Source: Anthostomella pinea (taxonomy: Eukaryota > Ascomycota > Sordariomycetes > Xylariales > Xylariaceae). From it: 64,000 bases of DNA. Positions within the stretch are counted from its first letter, which is position 1; each line of letters starts with the position of its first letter. Below, one piece after another: positions 11,203 through 22,181 of the stretch. The position numbers were made by a program, and so were the translations under genes. The notes under the pieces are model-generated. The model ran no database searches. It was given only the letters and a program-made list of their open reading frames with translations, and was not told where the DNA came from. The DNA is taken from assembly GCA_963556695.1 (NCBI GenBank), contig CAUWAG010000010.1, positions 2,418,001 through 2,482,000 on the forward strand, read 5' to 3'.

Positions 11203-12348
11203 CTAAGTGTACCTTCGGTAGTTCGCCACCATAGGGACTTCTCGCCAGGGTGCAGCGAAGAACTCTCGAGTCTGTCTTAGGTATGGGAACCACTTGCTCC
11301 ACAGCCTCGAGCTGGACAAAAAGGGCTCAGTCAGCTGGCTTTACTGACTACCCAAGTACTTACGAACCTTAGCCTACTAGTATATAAGTGAGCTCAAAGC
11401 AAAGCAGTCTCTGCACTCAAGATCACGACAACAGCTCTGCCCAGGAGCAATGGGAGCATAGAGAGCATTGGCCCATGGGGACCCGGGTAGCTTAGAGCTA
11501 AGCCAAGACGGATGTGATGTTCGAGCATAGCCCCTTGAAGGAGATACTGTACACGGAGGGCGGGGAGCCGGGAGGATGAATCGGCATGCGTCGGCGTCAG
11601 TGTACTTACTGTACATGCTTCTGTCGGACATGTAGGATGGGGTAGGCGTCGAAGCAATGTATGGGACGGGCTGAGTTATGAGACGAATCATGAGATGGGT
11701 CATGAAATACAACCTCCAGCTTGGTGAAATATACCAGTACTGAGGAACTTAGTAATTAAGGGAGGCAGGAATCTATCGTGACGGACTTGGGTGAGCACTT
11801 TTACCCTCGAGGTCAAATATATCCGGAAGTAACTCGTCCGCATCAGCTACCACAACATCCAGCAGGTCAGATTCGCAGAATAGCTCGGGGTGAACGCTGG
11901 TAATGACTACTAGATGTCTCAAATACAAAGTCAAAATTCATGTTCACTACGGACCATGCTCACGTACGTATTTACGCAAGGTATGCATGCGTATCGCATC
12001 TGGGGTATCATCAAGCAGCAGTACGCCGGCACAAGAACGCCAGACCAGACCAATAATCAAGAAAACGCCGACGCCATCATCTTCTCTTGCGAAGGGGACC
12101 ACATTCATGTCCCGTTCAGTTCAGTTCGTGAGTATTCGCCAATACAGCAACGCGCGCCCCTCGCAATGCTATCCAAAACTCCAAAGTTGACGCCTGGGTA
12201 TGCAGCATACATTGATAGTAAAAATGATGTGGTTCCTTCTCGTTGGTACATGGAAGGAACATGTAGCAAATCCCATTCGTTCATCGGGGTATTCACAATG
12301 CTGGTCGATGGAGTTGCGCCTCTGTTTGTTCTGAATTCAGTTTCATTG
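11203..12348. other. intergenic between MITE-like element and SAC3
   Basis: Convergent 3' region of the MscS and SAC3 genes. No gene is supported. Confidence 0.4.
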
Positions 12349-12413
12349 CCTTGGTGCGCCTCCTTGGTGCGCCTCCTTGGTGCGCCTCCTTGGTGCGCCT
12401 CCTTGGTGCGCCT
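12349..12413. repeat. 13-bp minisatellite, five perfect copies
   Basis: Unit CCTTGGTGCGCCT is repeated five times without a mismatch. The last two bases of the array are also the last two bases of the SAC3 stop codon (CTA on the plus strand at 12412-12414), so the array begins exactly where the coding region ends. Confidence 0.95.
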
Positions 12414-15400
12414 ATGACGTTGTCTTCGTAGCGCCATCCACCTGCTTCATCAATTCGGCAATACTGGCCAAGAAGTCATCATCGCCTGTCTTCGACTCCA
12501 TATTTGCGTCGCCACTGCGAGCTCGCTTTCTGGTGGTAGGACCCTCGCTTTGAAATACAGCCAGGTCCTCATCCTCGGCCCGGCCGCGTTTCCGTTTCTG
12601 AGCAGCACCCTCAAAGATCGAGGGTGATCTGCTGACTCTGCTACGCCGTGCGCCGTCTACGGCCGAGGGAGTAGTGTACGGAATGATATCTGGACTTCCC
12701 CTGGGCGACTGACTAGATGTAGCCGACGCTTCAGGAGGTAAACCATAATCTCCTAGTCCTGGGAATCGCTTCCCCTCTTGCAACATGGGCAGCGCAAGTG
12801 ATTCGTGAAGGTATTCTCCATTGGGCATCTGCACTAGGCCATTGGCCTTCATGCGCCAGTACGGGTCGGTAACCTTGGATCGCGACTTCGCCACGCGACC
12901 GTTATTGAACCCTAGACTCGAACGATAACTTGAGCTGAACGTGGAGTCACGTAGACTACCGGTGGAGACCGACATCGAGTCTCTCCCAGTACCATTGGAA
13001 ATCGCCTTGAGCTTAGCAGTCTTTGAGCCTTCCTTGTAGGTTTTGGGTTCCGGAAATCGCTTGAGGGGAGGCAGCCCACGTTTGCGCCGGCGTTGGTTCT
13101 CAGAGTGTAGTCGTATCTTCTCTGATGTAGGCACGTCATTTTCAGAATCGATGTTATCGTCCCGAGCAGCATGACGAGCGGCTGCCCTTTCGTTCCGTAC
13201 GCCCTTCAAGACGCCAGAGGCAAGTAAAGCCTCCTCGACGCTTCGGTCTCGAGATTCCCCTCCTGATCGAGTTGAACTCCTTAGTCGGGCAGTTTCCTCC
13301 ACATTCCCTTTGGTTCTCCTTCTCATCAACTCTTTGGCCCCCTCGATCGTCTTTTCCTTCTTGGCCTTAGCAGCTCGCTCGCGTTCTGCTTCGCGTTCTG
13401 CTACATTCTCGGGCAACCTCCACTGTCGAGCCTTCTCCTTCTCCATCTGGATGCGTTTGACAACTCGGCGACTGCGACAAGTATCACGCCAGCGGTAAAA
13501 GTACGTGACTCCGAGACTGTAAGTCCGGAACCTGCGCGCTTCAGCCCACGATTTGTCGTCTTCCTCTTTTCGACGTCGTTCCTCTTCAGAAACCTGGAAG
13601 TCGTCCCAGATTTTCTTGAGTACTTGTTCAACAGCAAACGGTTGGAGCTGTTCCTCCAACAGACCCTTGTCACCACACACGTACCACTTGGTGAAGTTTG
13701 CCATACGATCTGGCTTCGGTACTGATGGAGTAGAGACCTTGGGTGCGGAGTTGGTCAGGGGGACGGATGGTGTGGTTGGGGTCGCTTGGGGAGGTCCCCC
13801 GAATAAACTGTTGTATGTTTCTGACGCCACTCCTGCGGCGGTAGCTGCAGATGATATGACTGAGCTAGAATTTGGAGGCAACGTGGCGGAAATTTGAGCT
13901 GTATCTTATGTCAGCATGTCTTCATGTCTTAATACCTTGCACTCAGGCAACACTTCGGTTTGACCAAGTAAAAGTGACAAATTAAGAGAAGGTAGGAGAG
14001 ATGTTACGAGAACTTGTCCGAAGGAATGAGATGGTGTCTTACCATAAGATGATACCTGATTCGCGCCGGAGGCATCCGGAGCTTGCAGGGTCGGAAACAA
14101 AGACGGGCTGGAGGTACTGGTCATGGCCCTGGGCTGCGTTGTGGTATTCGAAGAGGTTGCTATACTTGGCGATCCAAGCCCAGGTGCTGAACTTGTCTCA
14201 CAAGCCAGTAGTGTCGTAGATTGGGCACTGTTATTCGATATCTCTTGTTTGGATGGAAATCCTGAGAAAATGCTCGCAGGTGAAGGATTCGTGGGTATCG
14301 TTGGATCCTTACTTCTGTCTTTGTCGTTCAAGAAACCAAACAAACTCGTTGTGCTGTTGGCTGTTGTCCCGGGTGCAATAGAGCCAGTTTCGCTGAAAGT
14401 AACCTTCTTCTTGGTGCTTGCTACTGAAGTGTGTGCAACTGGGCTCTCTGGAGGTCCTTGGGTATTGTCATGATCCCCTGTGCCCATTTGCGACTTTGTA
14501 GGCCATGGCTGAGACAAGCTGGAAATCCCACCCACGGGCTTGCTCGCGATAGTTGTCGCTGGAGTACTGGAGGTGGAAGGGAACAAGCCAGCAGTCGGAG
14601 GCCCTGCTGGGTTACTAGCCCGTAAGAAGATCGAAGTGGCAGATTGCTGCGGAGCTGCCGGTACTGCTGACTGCTCGACGGTAGGTTTCCTAAATGGTGA
14701 CGGCAGAGCATCCGTCGTAACTGGAGGGCTGGAAGGCGGTGCCGCATCAGCATTATCGACCTCGCTTTCGAATGCTTGACCGTTGGTGGTGTCCAAAGAT
14801 GCATCACCCGAATCGCTAACAAACAAGCTATCTTCGGGGTTGAGGATTGATGATTCAGTCTGCACCTTCTCGTATACGGTTGCATGTATAACGTCGGGGA
14901 GTGGGCGGTCAGAGCGTTTACGCTCAACGATGTTCCGAGAGAAGGCGTGTCGCACCCGTGCATCGTTGAATCCTTGACGTGAGTTAACAACGAGGTACTT
15001 CTGGCCTCCTTGCTCACTGAACTCGAAACCATGTTGTTGAGCAAAATCAAGGGCCTCATGCTCGGTATCAAATCGGAGTCGCTCCTTGAGGAAGGCTGGC
15101 GTAATATCCTTTGGTCCATCCCTCGGTCTCGAGTACGCTTTTCGAATGATCTGCAGCATCGACTTGCGGACACGGTTGAAGTGTATCTCGGCAAAGCAGG
15201 CCATTGTGTAGGATATTTGAGGGCTGGCAATGATCGAAAAGAACATCGACGCCATGTTAAGAGCGAGCTCTGTAGGCGCATGGGGATTCAGAGGACCATG
15301 CAGCCTCGAAGTGTTCTCGATGGACTCCACTAAGCAGGTGGCAGTTCTGATCCCATCCTGGTTCCAGAGACGAGTTCCCCATCCTCCCACAACTTCCTTC

Positions 15401-17325
15401 ATTGCAGGATTGTGTGCGTTAAAGATCAGATAATACCCGCGAAATTCGGCTTCGTTCTCGCACTCGATTCCTTGCTGTACACAATCGTCGTAGAGTTCCT
15501 TCAAGGACATCAAGGTCTTGCCCAGCTGTTCAACCTCCTGTTGCTCAGAGAAGTCTTCCGGAGCAAAGCCTTCCTGCGACATAAGATGGAGTGATATTAC
15601 GTGAAACCGTGCAATGGTCTCAAGGCAATAGATCAGATCATTCCTCTCGTCTGCCGTCATATTGTACTTCTGGACAGAAAGGTCGATCCGGATTGCTCGT
15701 GTCCGGTCCCATAGGAAGTTGTGTCTCAGCTGCAACAGGTCGTCTGAGGGGATAAGGTCATCGATCAGGTAATCCAGGGTTCGCCGTAAGCAAGCGAAAG
15801 ACCGAACGTCCATGGGCAGTGGCGCGTCCTGGCCAGCAGCGGATCGAGCAAGGCGTTTGACCATAATGGAAGGTTTAGCCACGAGGTCGCCCGCATAGTC
15901 TACCTCTTTCTCTGGTTTCCGAATATCGTACTCGGTGATTCGAGTGATCTTCTCCCATTCTGGGCACATATCCTCCGCAATACCCCTGAAATCAAGCGCC
16001 TCGTCCAGCGTGCGTCTCTTGTCCGGGTCGTCGATAAGCCCTGCGCGGATCAACGAATTCCTGGCCTTCTCATTGAATGCCTTGTATGACTCTCGGAATG
16101 CTTCCATGGCAGGACGTTGTGAGACACTTCCAGGATTCGTGGGCCATGGTGGAGGCTTTATACCCTCCTTGGCGAACTGTTGCTGGATCTGCGCTTCTAT
16201 AGCAGGGGCGCGCCTACCATGGCTGGACGAGTCTTTCGCATTGCGATTTTCGCCTCGAGACGGGCGGTTCCCAGAACTTGGTCGTGCGGGTACAACCGCT
16301 GAGTCCGGCGAGCTCCTAGAAGATTTCGACCTCCCTTGGAAATCCGATTCGCCCTTCCTCTTCCCATTAGTTTGCGCCTTTAGAGCAGCCGGTTTCGTTG
16401 CTGAAGCTGTCCCATTTCCCCGCTTAGGCCATGCAGGCTGAACGAAGTCTGCATGCTTTCTTGTTCCATTGGACTGTGATGCATTGCCGAATGTGGATGG
16501 GTTTGCCGGGTAGGAACTTGGCTTGGGATATTCCGTATCCGGTGTCGGCTTTCGGCCACCAAATGGGTTGTTCGGCTTCGGGGCAGCGTTCTGCGGTTGA
16601 CCAAACGATGGCGAAGCGGATCGTTTCTGTGCCGAAGACGTCGCTGCTAAGAATGGATTTGGAGTGGTAGATTTCGATCCGAAGGGGTTGTGAGCAACTG
16701 CCTGCACGGTCTGGTTGCCCTGGAATGGGTTGCCCATGGGCTTCGCGAACGGGTTGACGACTTGTGTAGACATTGGCGTGTTGAATGCTAGAATAACAGC
16801 AAGAAGCGTCAGTCACCGTCCCTTGTGTTTGAGTGCTCTGTACGACTTGGCCGTCCAAACACTCCTCACTAGCACTTTCGTATTCCAAAAGCGCGGTGAA
16901 ACGCAGTGACAACCCCAGGATGACCCCGATGGCCACCCCATCCAAGACAAAGTGCCAATGATCCAGGGCACCTGGGTTTGATGCATAGAGCTGGCTTTGC
17001 ATCCTCTCGCGAAGCCACGCCTGACAAAAATATCCAAATTCCACCTTGCTTCTGTGTTCCTATATCATCATGCCACGGCACGAGACCAAGATGATGGCGC
17101 GCATTGTGAGGCTCTGCCTTTCGCTCTTCGTCCGAGCTCGGTATACAAATACTCGCGCGAGAGGGTGGAGTGGTCGGCAGTAGTCGTTGATATCGTAGTG
17201 GTTTGCAGGGGAAATAACGTATCGGCGTCGGAAAGGAAAGCCATTCACTTACGGTTGGTGGAAGCGATAGTAGCGGTGGCGGCTCCTCCAGAGCCCCAGC
17301 CGCCCTGCCTCTCCGGGTTAGGCAT
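12412..17325 (-). CDS. SAC3: SAC3/GANP-family nuclear mRNA export factor (TREX-2 scaffold)
   Basis: Three exons: 17325-17253, 16787-14043 and 13898-12412 (4,305 nt, 1,434 residues). Intron 1 (465 nt) has GTAAGT, an ACTGAC branch and TTCTAG; intron 2 (144 nt) has GTAAGA, GCTGAC and ATACAG. Both keep the frame. The N-terminus has nucleoporin-like NPF repeats (NPFAKP, NPFQG, NPFGSK, NPFGG). The SAC3/GANP helical domain follows (EDMCPEWEKITRITEYDIRK, then MDVRSFACLRRTLDYL). A low-complexity stretch precedes a basic helical region (SEEERRRKEEDDKSW, then FYRWRDTCRSRR), as in the CID region that binds Sus1 and Cdc31. SAC3 scaffolds TREX-2 at the nuclear pore and couples transcription to mRNA export. 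The usual alternative start is ATG 16773; the upstream exon is preferred because it joins in frame and adds another NPF. Confidence 0.88.
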
Positions 17326-17969
17326 GGCGCTTCGTCTCAGAGGCTGTCATGGGTATATTGCTGGCTGAGGTCGTTGCTACTGGAAGCTTTGTATGCGGAG
17401 TGAGAGATTGCGGGATGTGAAAGAGATGGGCTCGAGTTGTATGGAAAATGGATCGAGGCGTCGCGGTCGGTGTGTTGCAATGCTAATCGTAACGGGTGTT
17501 GGAAATGGCGATTGCAAAAGGTTGCAAGATCTTGGAAGACAGTAAATCTAGGCGCTTCTGCTGGTCGTGAAAGGACGTGTGGTCGGGGTTCGTTCGTGGT
17601 TGAATGAAGGGCATTGTTGAAGGTGAAATGCAGCAATTGACGATGCACGCGGGTGGTCGGTCGCAAGCGGAACATTGAAAGCTAGGTGCTTTCTGCCAGC
17701 CCTGACCACTTCACCGCTGTCCAAATTCAGCCAGAGTGGTGGGTTAATTCCGTGTGGCTGGGATCACAGAGGTGGTCAGAGCTCCCTGATATATGTGGGT
17801 CTGTGATACTCCGGTCGTTCCCCTTGCAGCGGGGAGTTGGGCGCGCTACTCGCTCCCCACGAAGTTCCAAGGTTGCTCGGCACTGCACTGAATCGCAATA
17901 GCAATCGGATGAGGTCATCACAAATTACCTAAAGGGTGTGCTGGCAGCACTGCTCTTCTGTATCTTTCG

Positions 17970-17970
<1 letters not shown>

Positions 17971-18000
<30 letters not shown>
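17971..18000. repeat. (ATTATC)n microsatellite
   Basis: Short hexanucleotide-type repeat, ATCATTATCATTATC and so on, in the divergent promoter region. Confidence 0.85.
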
Positions 18001-18130
18001 GGTAGCCAGATACAGACAGGCCTTTCCTTTGCGGCCAAGGACCAGACATTTGGAATTTTTGGGTTGCATCACCTCAGCTACTCCTGCGGCACTTGACACT
18101 TGCGACACGCTCAGATCCCAGTCACCGCAG

Positions 18131-18157
18131 TTTGGAGAGTTTGGAGAGTTTGGAGAG
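18131..18157. repeat. 9-bp tandem repeat, three copies
   Basis: TTTGGAGAG repeated three times without mismatch. Confidence 0.9.
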
Positions 18158-18540
18158 CACAACTGGCAGAGGCCACTCCCGCCTCTAGCGAAACTCTCAA
18201 CCGAATCAGCCTCGACTAAATTTATCGCCGTTGAACGCAGAACGTCTTTCAATTTCTCAATCTTCCGTGCATTCTCATTCTCCGCTGCCTCTCCCAATCG
18301 ATGGGTGGATGGCTTGCAACCACTGCAGGCCATATTGCCCATGAGTTGCTGATCATTGACAATCGTGCGACGCGACTATCATCAGACCGGACCTCCGACA
18401 TCTCAGCCCTGCGCACCCGCACCCGACCAGACCGCAGTGCCCAAGCAACCACAGTCTCGATCCAAACCGATTTGTCCCCCAAATCCCCACCACCGCTCCG
18501 GACCTCCTCTATATAGTCCAACCCTTCCCGCTGTCTCGAG

Positions 18541-19884
18541 ATGGCTTTCTTCGAAGACCCGCGCATGCGGCAGCGGTGGAACCAGATCTCACAGACAACT
18601 GAGACAGTCACCGAGAACGCCGCTGCAGGTATATGGACCTTTGGCCATACATACATCAACCCATGCTTCTCTTCCGTCGCATCGGCATTTGGTAGTTGCA
18701 CCCACGTTTGCCTGGGCGATCGAGAAGAACGCGTGCGACGAGCGAGGGACCGCCAACAGGCACGAGGCCGCGCCGAATACAGCTTTGACTTCTACGATGA
18801 CTGGGATGAGGACCTGGGTGGGCCGGATGGCGGATTCGTTGGTGGTTGGCGCAGCGAGGACTGGGACCGCTTGCTGGCAGGCACAGGCAAGAAGAAGGGA
18901 GCATCTGAAGAAGTTCACGAGCAGTCCCGGAGCAGAAATCGCGGTATGAGCTACGGCACAAGGGGTTCACGGAGGAAAGCTAGTGGTCTTGAGGATCCGA
19001 CTATCATACCGAGTACTGCGCCCCTCGGGTTCCTGGGTCGTCTACCCTTCAAGATTGGAGGTACCCTGAGATACAAACCTAGTGCGGCGAATCTCCAGGA
19101 ACACCCGGGCTCGTCGAAGCATGCCATAGAAGGCGAACGCGTGCCACTACTTGGTGCGGATCACGACGACGAAATACACCCCGACGAACTACTGTCGCAC
19201 AGTAGGAAACGAAGTGGAACGGCGGACAGTGGAGATACCAGCGACTCGTTCAGGTCGAGAGGAGATCTCTTCCCTAGTGACGAAGAGGGAGAGGAGGACG
19301 CGATAGCGTTGGATGACGAATTCACGATTGGACTCGAACCCATGGATGATCGGTCCAGCAGCAGAACGAAGAGTAGCAAGGGAAAGCGAACAGCCGATTA
19401 CAGGTTACCACGAAGCGTGTCGAGGACCACGATAAACTCGGCCAGATTATCTCTACGGACGAGCATACACTCAACATCCAACCCGACTAGTCCAGCCGCG
19501 CGGACGATTGAAGATCTGCATCAGGAGGAGGCATGGCTAGAACGAGAAGAGGATGAGGTCATTGAGAAGAAGAGACAGGCGGCCGCGGACCTGGCCCTCC
19601 GCCGGGGTCTCAGCCGTGAGAATCTCCAGATTGAGTCCGTACCCGAGGTGAAGTCGGAGATGGTTCAAGTGGACGAGGTGGCAATTCCCGAGCAAGCGAC
19701 ACTAGACGAGGTTACCGATGATGAGGATGATGGAGAGGACCGAGAGGACAGGCAGGACCCAGAAGCCGAGGCGGGAGCAGGATCTGCACAAAGTGAGCCT
19801 CGCCCATCGGCGTCCTCGACATCCGAGCACCCACGGAAAGGAGAGGACGAGTTCGTACCTGCGCGGTTACCATACTTCCGGTGA
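18541..19884 (+). CDS. conserved-looking acidic fungal protein of unknown function
   Basis: An uninterrupted 447-codon frame beginning MAFFEDPRMRQRWNQ. The first ~60 residues hold a moderately hydrophobic stretch (AAAGIWTFGHTYINPCFSSV) with Cys residues. An acidic/aromatic patch (FDFYDDWDEDLGGPDGG) and a motif with SEDWDRLL follow. The middle has PLGFLGRLPFKIGGTLRYKP and the rest is Ser-rich and acidic, probably disordered, including DDEDDGEDREDRQDPEAEAG. A charged helical segment (EEAWLEREEDEVIEKKRQAA) could be a coiled coil. I know of no catalytic domain matching it. Frame length, codon pattern and protein-like N-terminus support a real gene. It is divergent from SAC3. Confidence 0.72.
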   Translation: MAFFEDPRMRQRWNQISQTTETVTENAAAGIWTFGHTYINPCFSSVASAFGSCTHVCLGDREERVRRARDRQQARGRAEYSFDFYDDWDEDLGGPDGGFVGGWRSEDWDRLLAGTGKKKGASEEVHEQSRSRNRGMSYGTRGSRRKASGLEDPTIIPSTAPLGFLGRLPFKIGGTLRYKPSAANLQEHPGSSKHAIEGERVPLLGADHDDEIHPDELLSHSRKRSGTADSGDTSDSFRSRGDLFPSDEEGEEDAIALDDEFTIGLEPMDDRSSSRTKSSKGKRTADYRLPRSVSRTTINSARLSLRTSIHSTSNPTSPAARTIEDLHQEEAWLEREEDEVIEKKRQAAADLALRRGLSRENLQIESVPEVKSEMVQVDEVAIPEQATLDEVTDDEDDGEDREDRQDPEAEAGAGSAQSEPRPSASSTSEHPRKGEDEFVPARLPYFR

Positions 19885-21110
19885 CATCGTATGTGACAAG
19901 GACCATAATGAAGCAGCCTCAATGAGGCATTCCCCAATGTCCACGACAATGTGACTCGTGGCTACCCGTCTGGAATCTGGAATAAGCAATGAGATGACGA
20001 ATGGAACGAAATGAGCAACTCCAAACTCATCAATAATACACGAAGATGCACTGTGGTTTACACCATGGTTCAAGAGCGTCGGTGAGACACGGGCTATGAA
20101 GGAGCTCATCAAGTTGGCTATCTACTGGGGTAGAGTTGTAGGGCTTCGATGCTGAGCGTGAGCTGACAGACAGGGTGCACCAACATGTGTTCTGGAACCG
20201 GGACATCAGCCACGGACTTGTATTATAGCAACATATGCCGCATCTATATGCATTGATTACAATCAATACTCCCTTGAATCCACAATGAAATTCCTCATTT
20301 TGTGTTAGGTCACCTCACCTTCTGCATTGTGGAAACCAGCTCTGTGGTCTGTAATCAGCAGCTTGGTGCCCACTGCCACGTTGAACCCCGGGGAGTACCG
20401 GTCCTACCCCCGGGTTCAGAACAGCGAGCATGCAGAAGTATTGCTAGGTCTGGTATAAGCACACTTGTCGAAAGCAATTATGTGACCAAACAAACTGCGT
20501 ATTCCAGGGTGCTTGGTTCAGCAGATCAACAGTTTCTCTACAAATTAATAATATGCGTAAACTGAAACTGTGAGCACATATGACTGCTATCACCGCAATC
20601 CAGATACAGCGATGATACTCTCCAAGAATATCTCAAAAGTTGCCTCGGTATCTCCCTCCGCAGTCGATCTCTACCCCGGAAACCCCACCTGAGCTCCCCT
20701 GTCTACCCAAGGGTCTCCTCAACGTCACATCACTGATCGGGTCATAAGATATCAAGACATGGAGTTCAGTCACCGCCCTCACTTCTTTACAGTTCAACTT
20801 GCATCCATTACCTCACAACTTACCGACATTCCGGACATCCTCAACACTCCTTGATTCTTGCGAATCGTTGAACTCGCGGACTCGGCCTGTTGCGAGTTAC
20901 GAGTTGCGAGTGCCGACATCGACGGCGACGCGTATCACTTACGTTGAGGGCGTGCGCCGAGTTATCGCATCATCCGCCACGATATATAGTCGAACTCAAA
21001 ACACGCACCCGCCACCACCTCACATCTTCGCCATTCCGTCCTCCGACGTCCGACACGCCAACGCCGTCCACCCCATCACACCAACCTACTTATCAAACAC
21101 AGCCACCACA
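19885..21110. other. intergenic, promoter of the nitronate monooxygenase gene
   Basis: No gene is supported. It contains a near-perfect palindrome at 20,384-20,417 and, just before 21,111, a C/A-rich leader ending CCACAATGG. The open frame upstream of 21,111 continues in phase but is not protein-like and is best read as leader. Confidence 0.45.
20384..20417. repeat. near-perfect palindrome (34 bp)
   Basis: GAACCCCGGGGAGTACC is followed by its approximate inverse GGTCCTACCCCCGGGTTC. The arms differ at only one or two positions. It could form a cruciform or be a paired binding site. Confidence 0.6.
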
Positions 21111-22181
21111 ATGGCGTCCCAGGGCCCCATAACCACGCCCCTAACGACCCTCCTAGGGATCCAACACCCGATCCTCCTAGCCGGCATGGCGCGCACCTCG
21201 GGCGGCCTCCTCGCAGCCGCCGTCTCCAACGCCGGCGGGCTAGGCGTGATCGGCGGCTTCATGTACACGCCCCCGCAACTACGCTCCATAATCGCCGAGA
21301 TGAAGTCCGCCTTCGTCTCGCCCGACCTGCCGTTCGGAATCGATCTCGCTCTCCCCCAAGTCGGCGGCTCCGCGCGCGCCACCAACCACGACTACACGCA
21401 CGGCAAGCTCGACGAGCTGATCGACATTACGATTGAAAGCGGCGCGCGGCTTTTCGTTAGTGCTGTTGGCGTGCCGCCCGTGCATGTGATTGAGCGCCTG
21501 CACAAGGCGGGGATTTTGGTGATGAATATGGTGGGGCACCCGAAGCACGCGGCCAAGGCGCTCGACGCGGGGGTGGATATGGTGTGTGCGCAGGGCGGCG
21601 AGGGCGGCGGACACACGGGGGATATAGCGAATTCGGTCCTGATCCCGGCCGTCGTGGACGTGGCGCGGAAATACTCGCCGCCAGCCCTGAAAGGCGTGAG
21701 CGGCACGGCGCTCGTGGTGGCGGCGGGCGGGATCTCGAATGGTAGAGGGTTGGCAAGCAGTCTGATGCAGGGCGCGACGGGCGTCTGGGTCGGCACGCGG
21801 TTCGTGGCGAGCGACGAGGCGAATTGTTCTGAAGAACACAAGCGCGGCGTCGTCGAGTGCGGGTTCGACGGCACGGAGCGCACGCTCGTGCTCAGCGGGA
21901 GGCCGCTGCGCATGCGCACGAATGAGTATATCGCCCGGTGGCACGCGCAGCCGGCGAAGGTGAAGGAGCTGTGCGATAAGGGCACCGTGCCGATTGAGTG
22001 GGATTTCGAGCAGGGGAACGAGGTCGATCCGCCGCACCTGATGGGCCAGGTTGCTGGGGCTATTGACAAGATACAGCCGGCGGGCGAGATTGTAAGGGAG
22101 ATGGTCGGGGAGGCGGTGGAGATGTTGAGGGTTGGGGGCAGCTATCTGGGCGGCGGTGGGGAGGCGCGGAGTAAGCTATGA
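21111..22181 (+). CDS. nitronate monooxygenase (2-nitropropane dioxygenase family)
   Basis: A 356-residue intronless protein starting MASQGPITTPLTTLLGIQHP; the ATG has a good context (CCACAATGG). The flavin TIM barrel is clear: ILLAGMARTSGGLLAAAVSN with GGLGVIGGF at residues ~25-50, the active-site stretch CAQGGEGGGHTGDI near 165 with the conserved His, and the FMN phosphate-binding part AAGGISNGRGLASSLMQGA with GVWVGTRFVAS. The family oxidises alkyl nitronates such as propionate-3-nitronate to the aldehyde/keto acid using FMN and O2, which detoxifies nitro compounds. The enzyme is likely cytosolic or peroxisomal. The G/C-rich third positions differ from the AT-rich flanks, as expected for a well-expressed gene. 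Members of this superfamily can also act on other substrates. Confidence 0.9.
   Translation: MASQGPITTPLTTLLGIQHPILLAGMARTSGGLLAAAVSNAGGLGVIGGFMYTPPQLRSIIAEMKSAFVSPDLPFGIDLALPQVGGSARATNHDYTHGKLDELIDITIESGARLFVSAVGVPPVHVIERLHKAGILVMNMVGHPKHAAKALDAGVDMVCAQGGEGGGHTGDIANSVLIPAVVDVARKYSPPALKGVSGTALVVAAGGISNGRGLASSLMQGATGVWVGTRFVASDEANCSEEHKRGVVECGFDGTERTLVLSGRPLRMRTNEYIARWHAQPAKVKELCDKGTVPIEWDFEQGNEVDPPHLMGQVAGAIDKIQPAGEIVREMVGEAVEMLRVGGSYLGGGGEARSKL

Larger units (their letters stand above)
17326..18540. promoter_or_regulatory. divergent intergenic region between SAC3 and the acidic-protein gene
   Basis: Shared upstream region of two divergently transcribed genes. It carries an (ATTATC)n microsatellite at 17,971-18,000 and three perfect copies of TTTGGAGAG at 18,131-18,157. 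No open frame here is convincing. A TATATAG lies about 30 bp before the ATG at 18,541. Confidence 0.5.

Noticed and set aside
12349..12413. CRISPR-like array
   Set aside because: The units are contiguous with no spacers, in a fungal nuclear genome; this is a minisatellite.
12412..13881. A separate gene for the basic 489-residue stretch
   Set aside because: It has no ATG at its 5' end; a consensus intron (14,042-13,899) joins it in frame to the SAC3 body, and its content is the expected SAC3 C-terminal region.
18249..18701. Minus-strand gene over the start of the acidic-protein gene
   Set aside because: It overlaps the better supported plus-strand frame and the divergent promoter; composition and lack of family resemblance mark it as a shadow frame.
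20799..21110. N-terminal extension of the nitronate monooxygenase
   Set aside because: The frame is open but reads as Ser/Thr/Pro-rich leader without an ATG at its start; the family begins just before the GIQHPI motif, matching ATG 21,111.
21279..22069. Two minus-strand frames within the nitronate monooxygenase gene
   Set aside because: They are Arg/Pro/His-rich antisense frames of a GC-rich coding region with no independent support.
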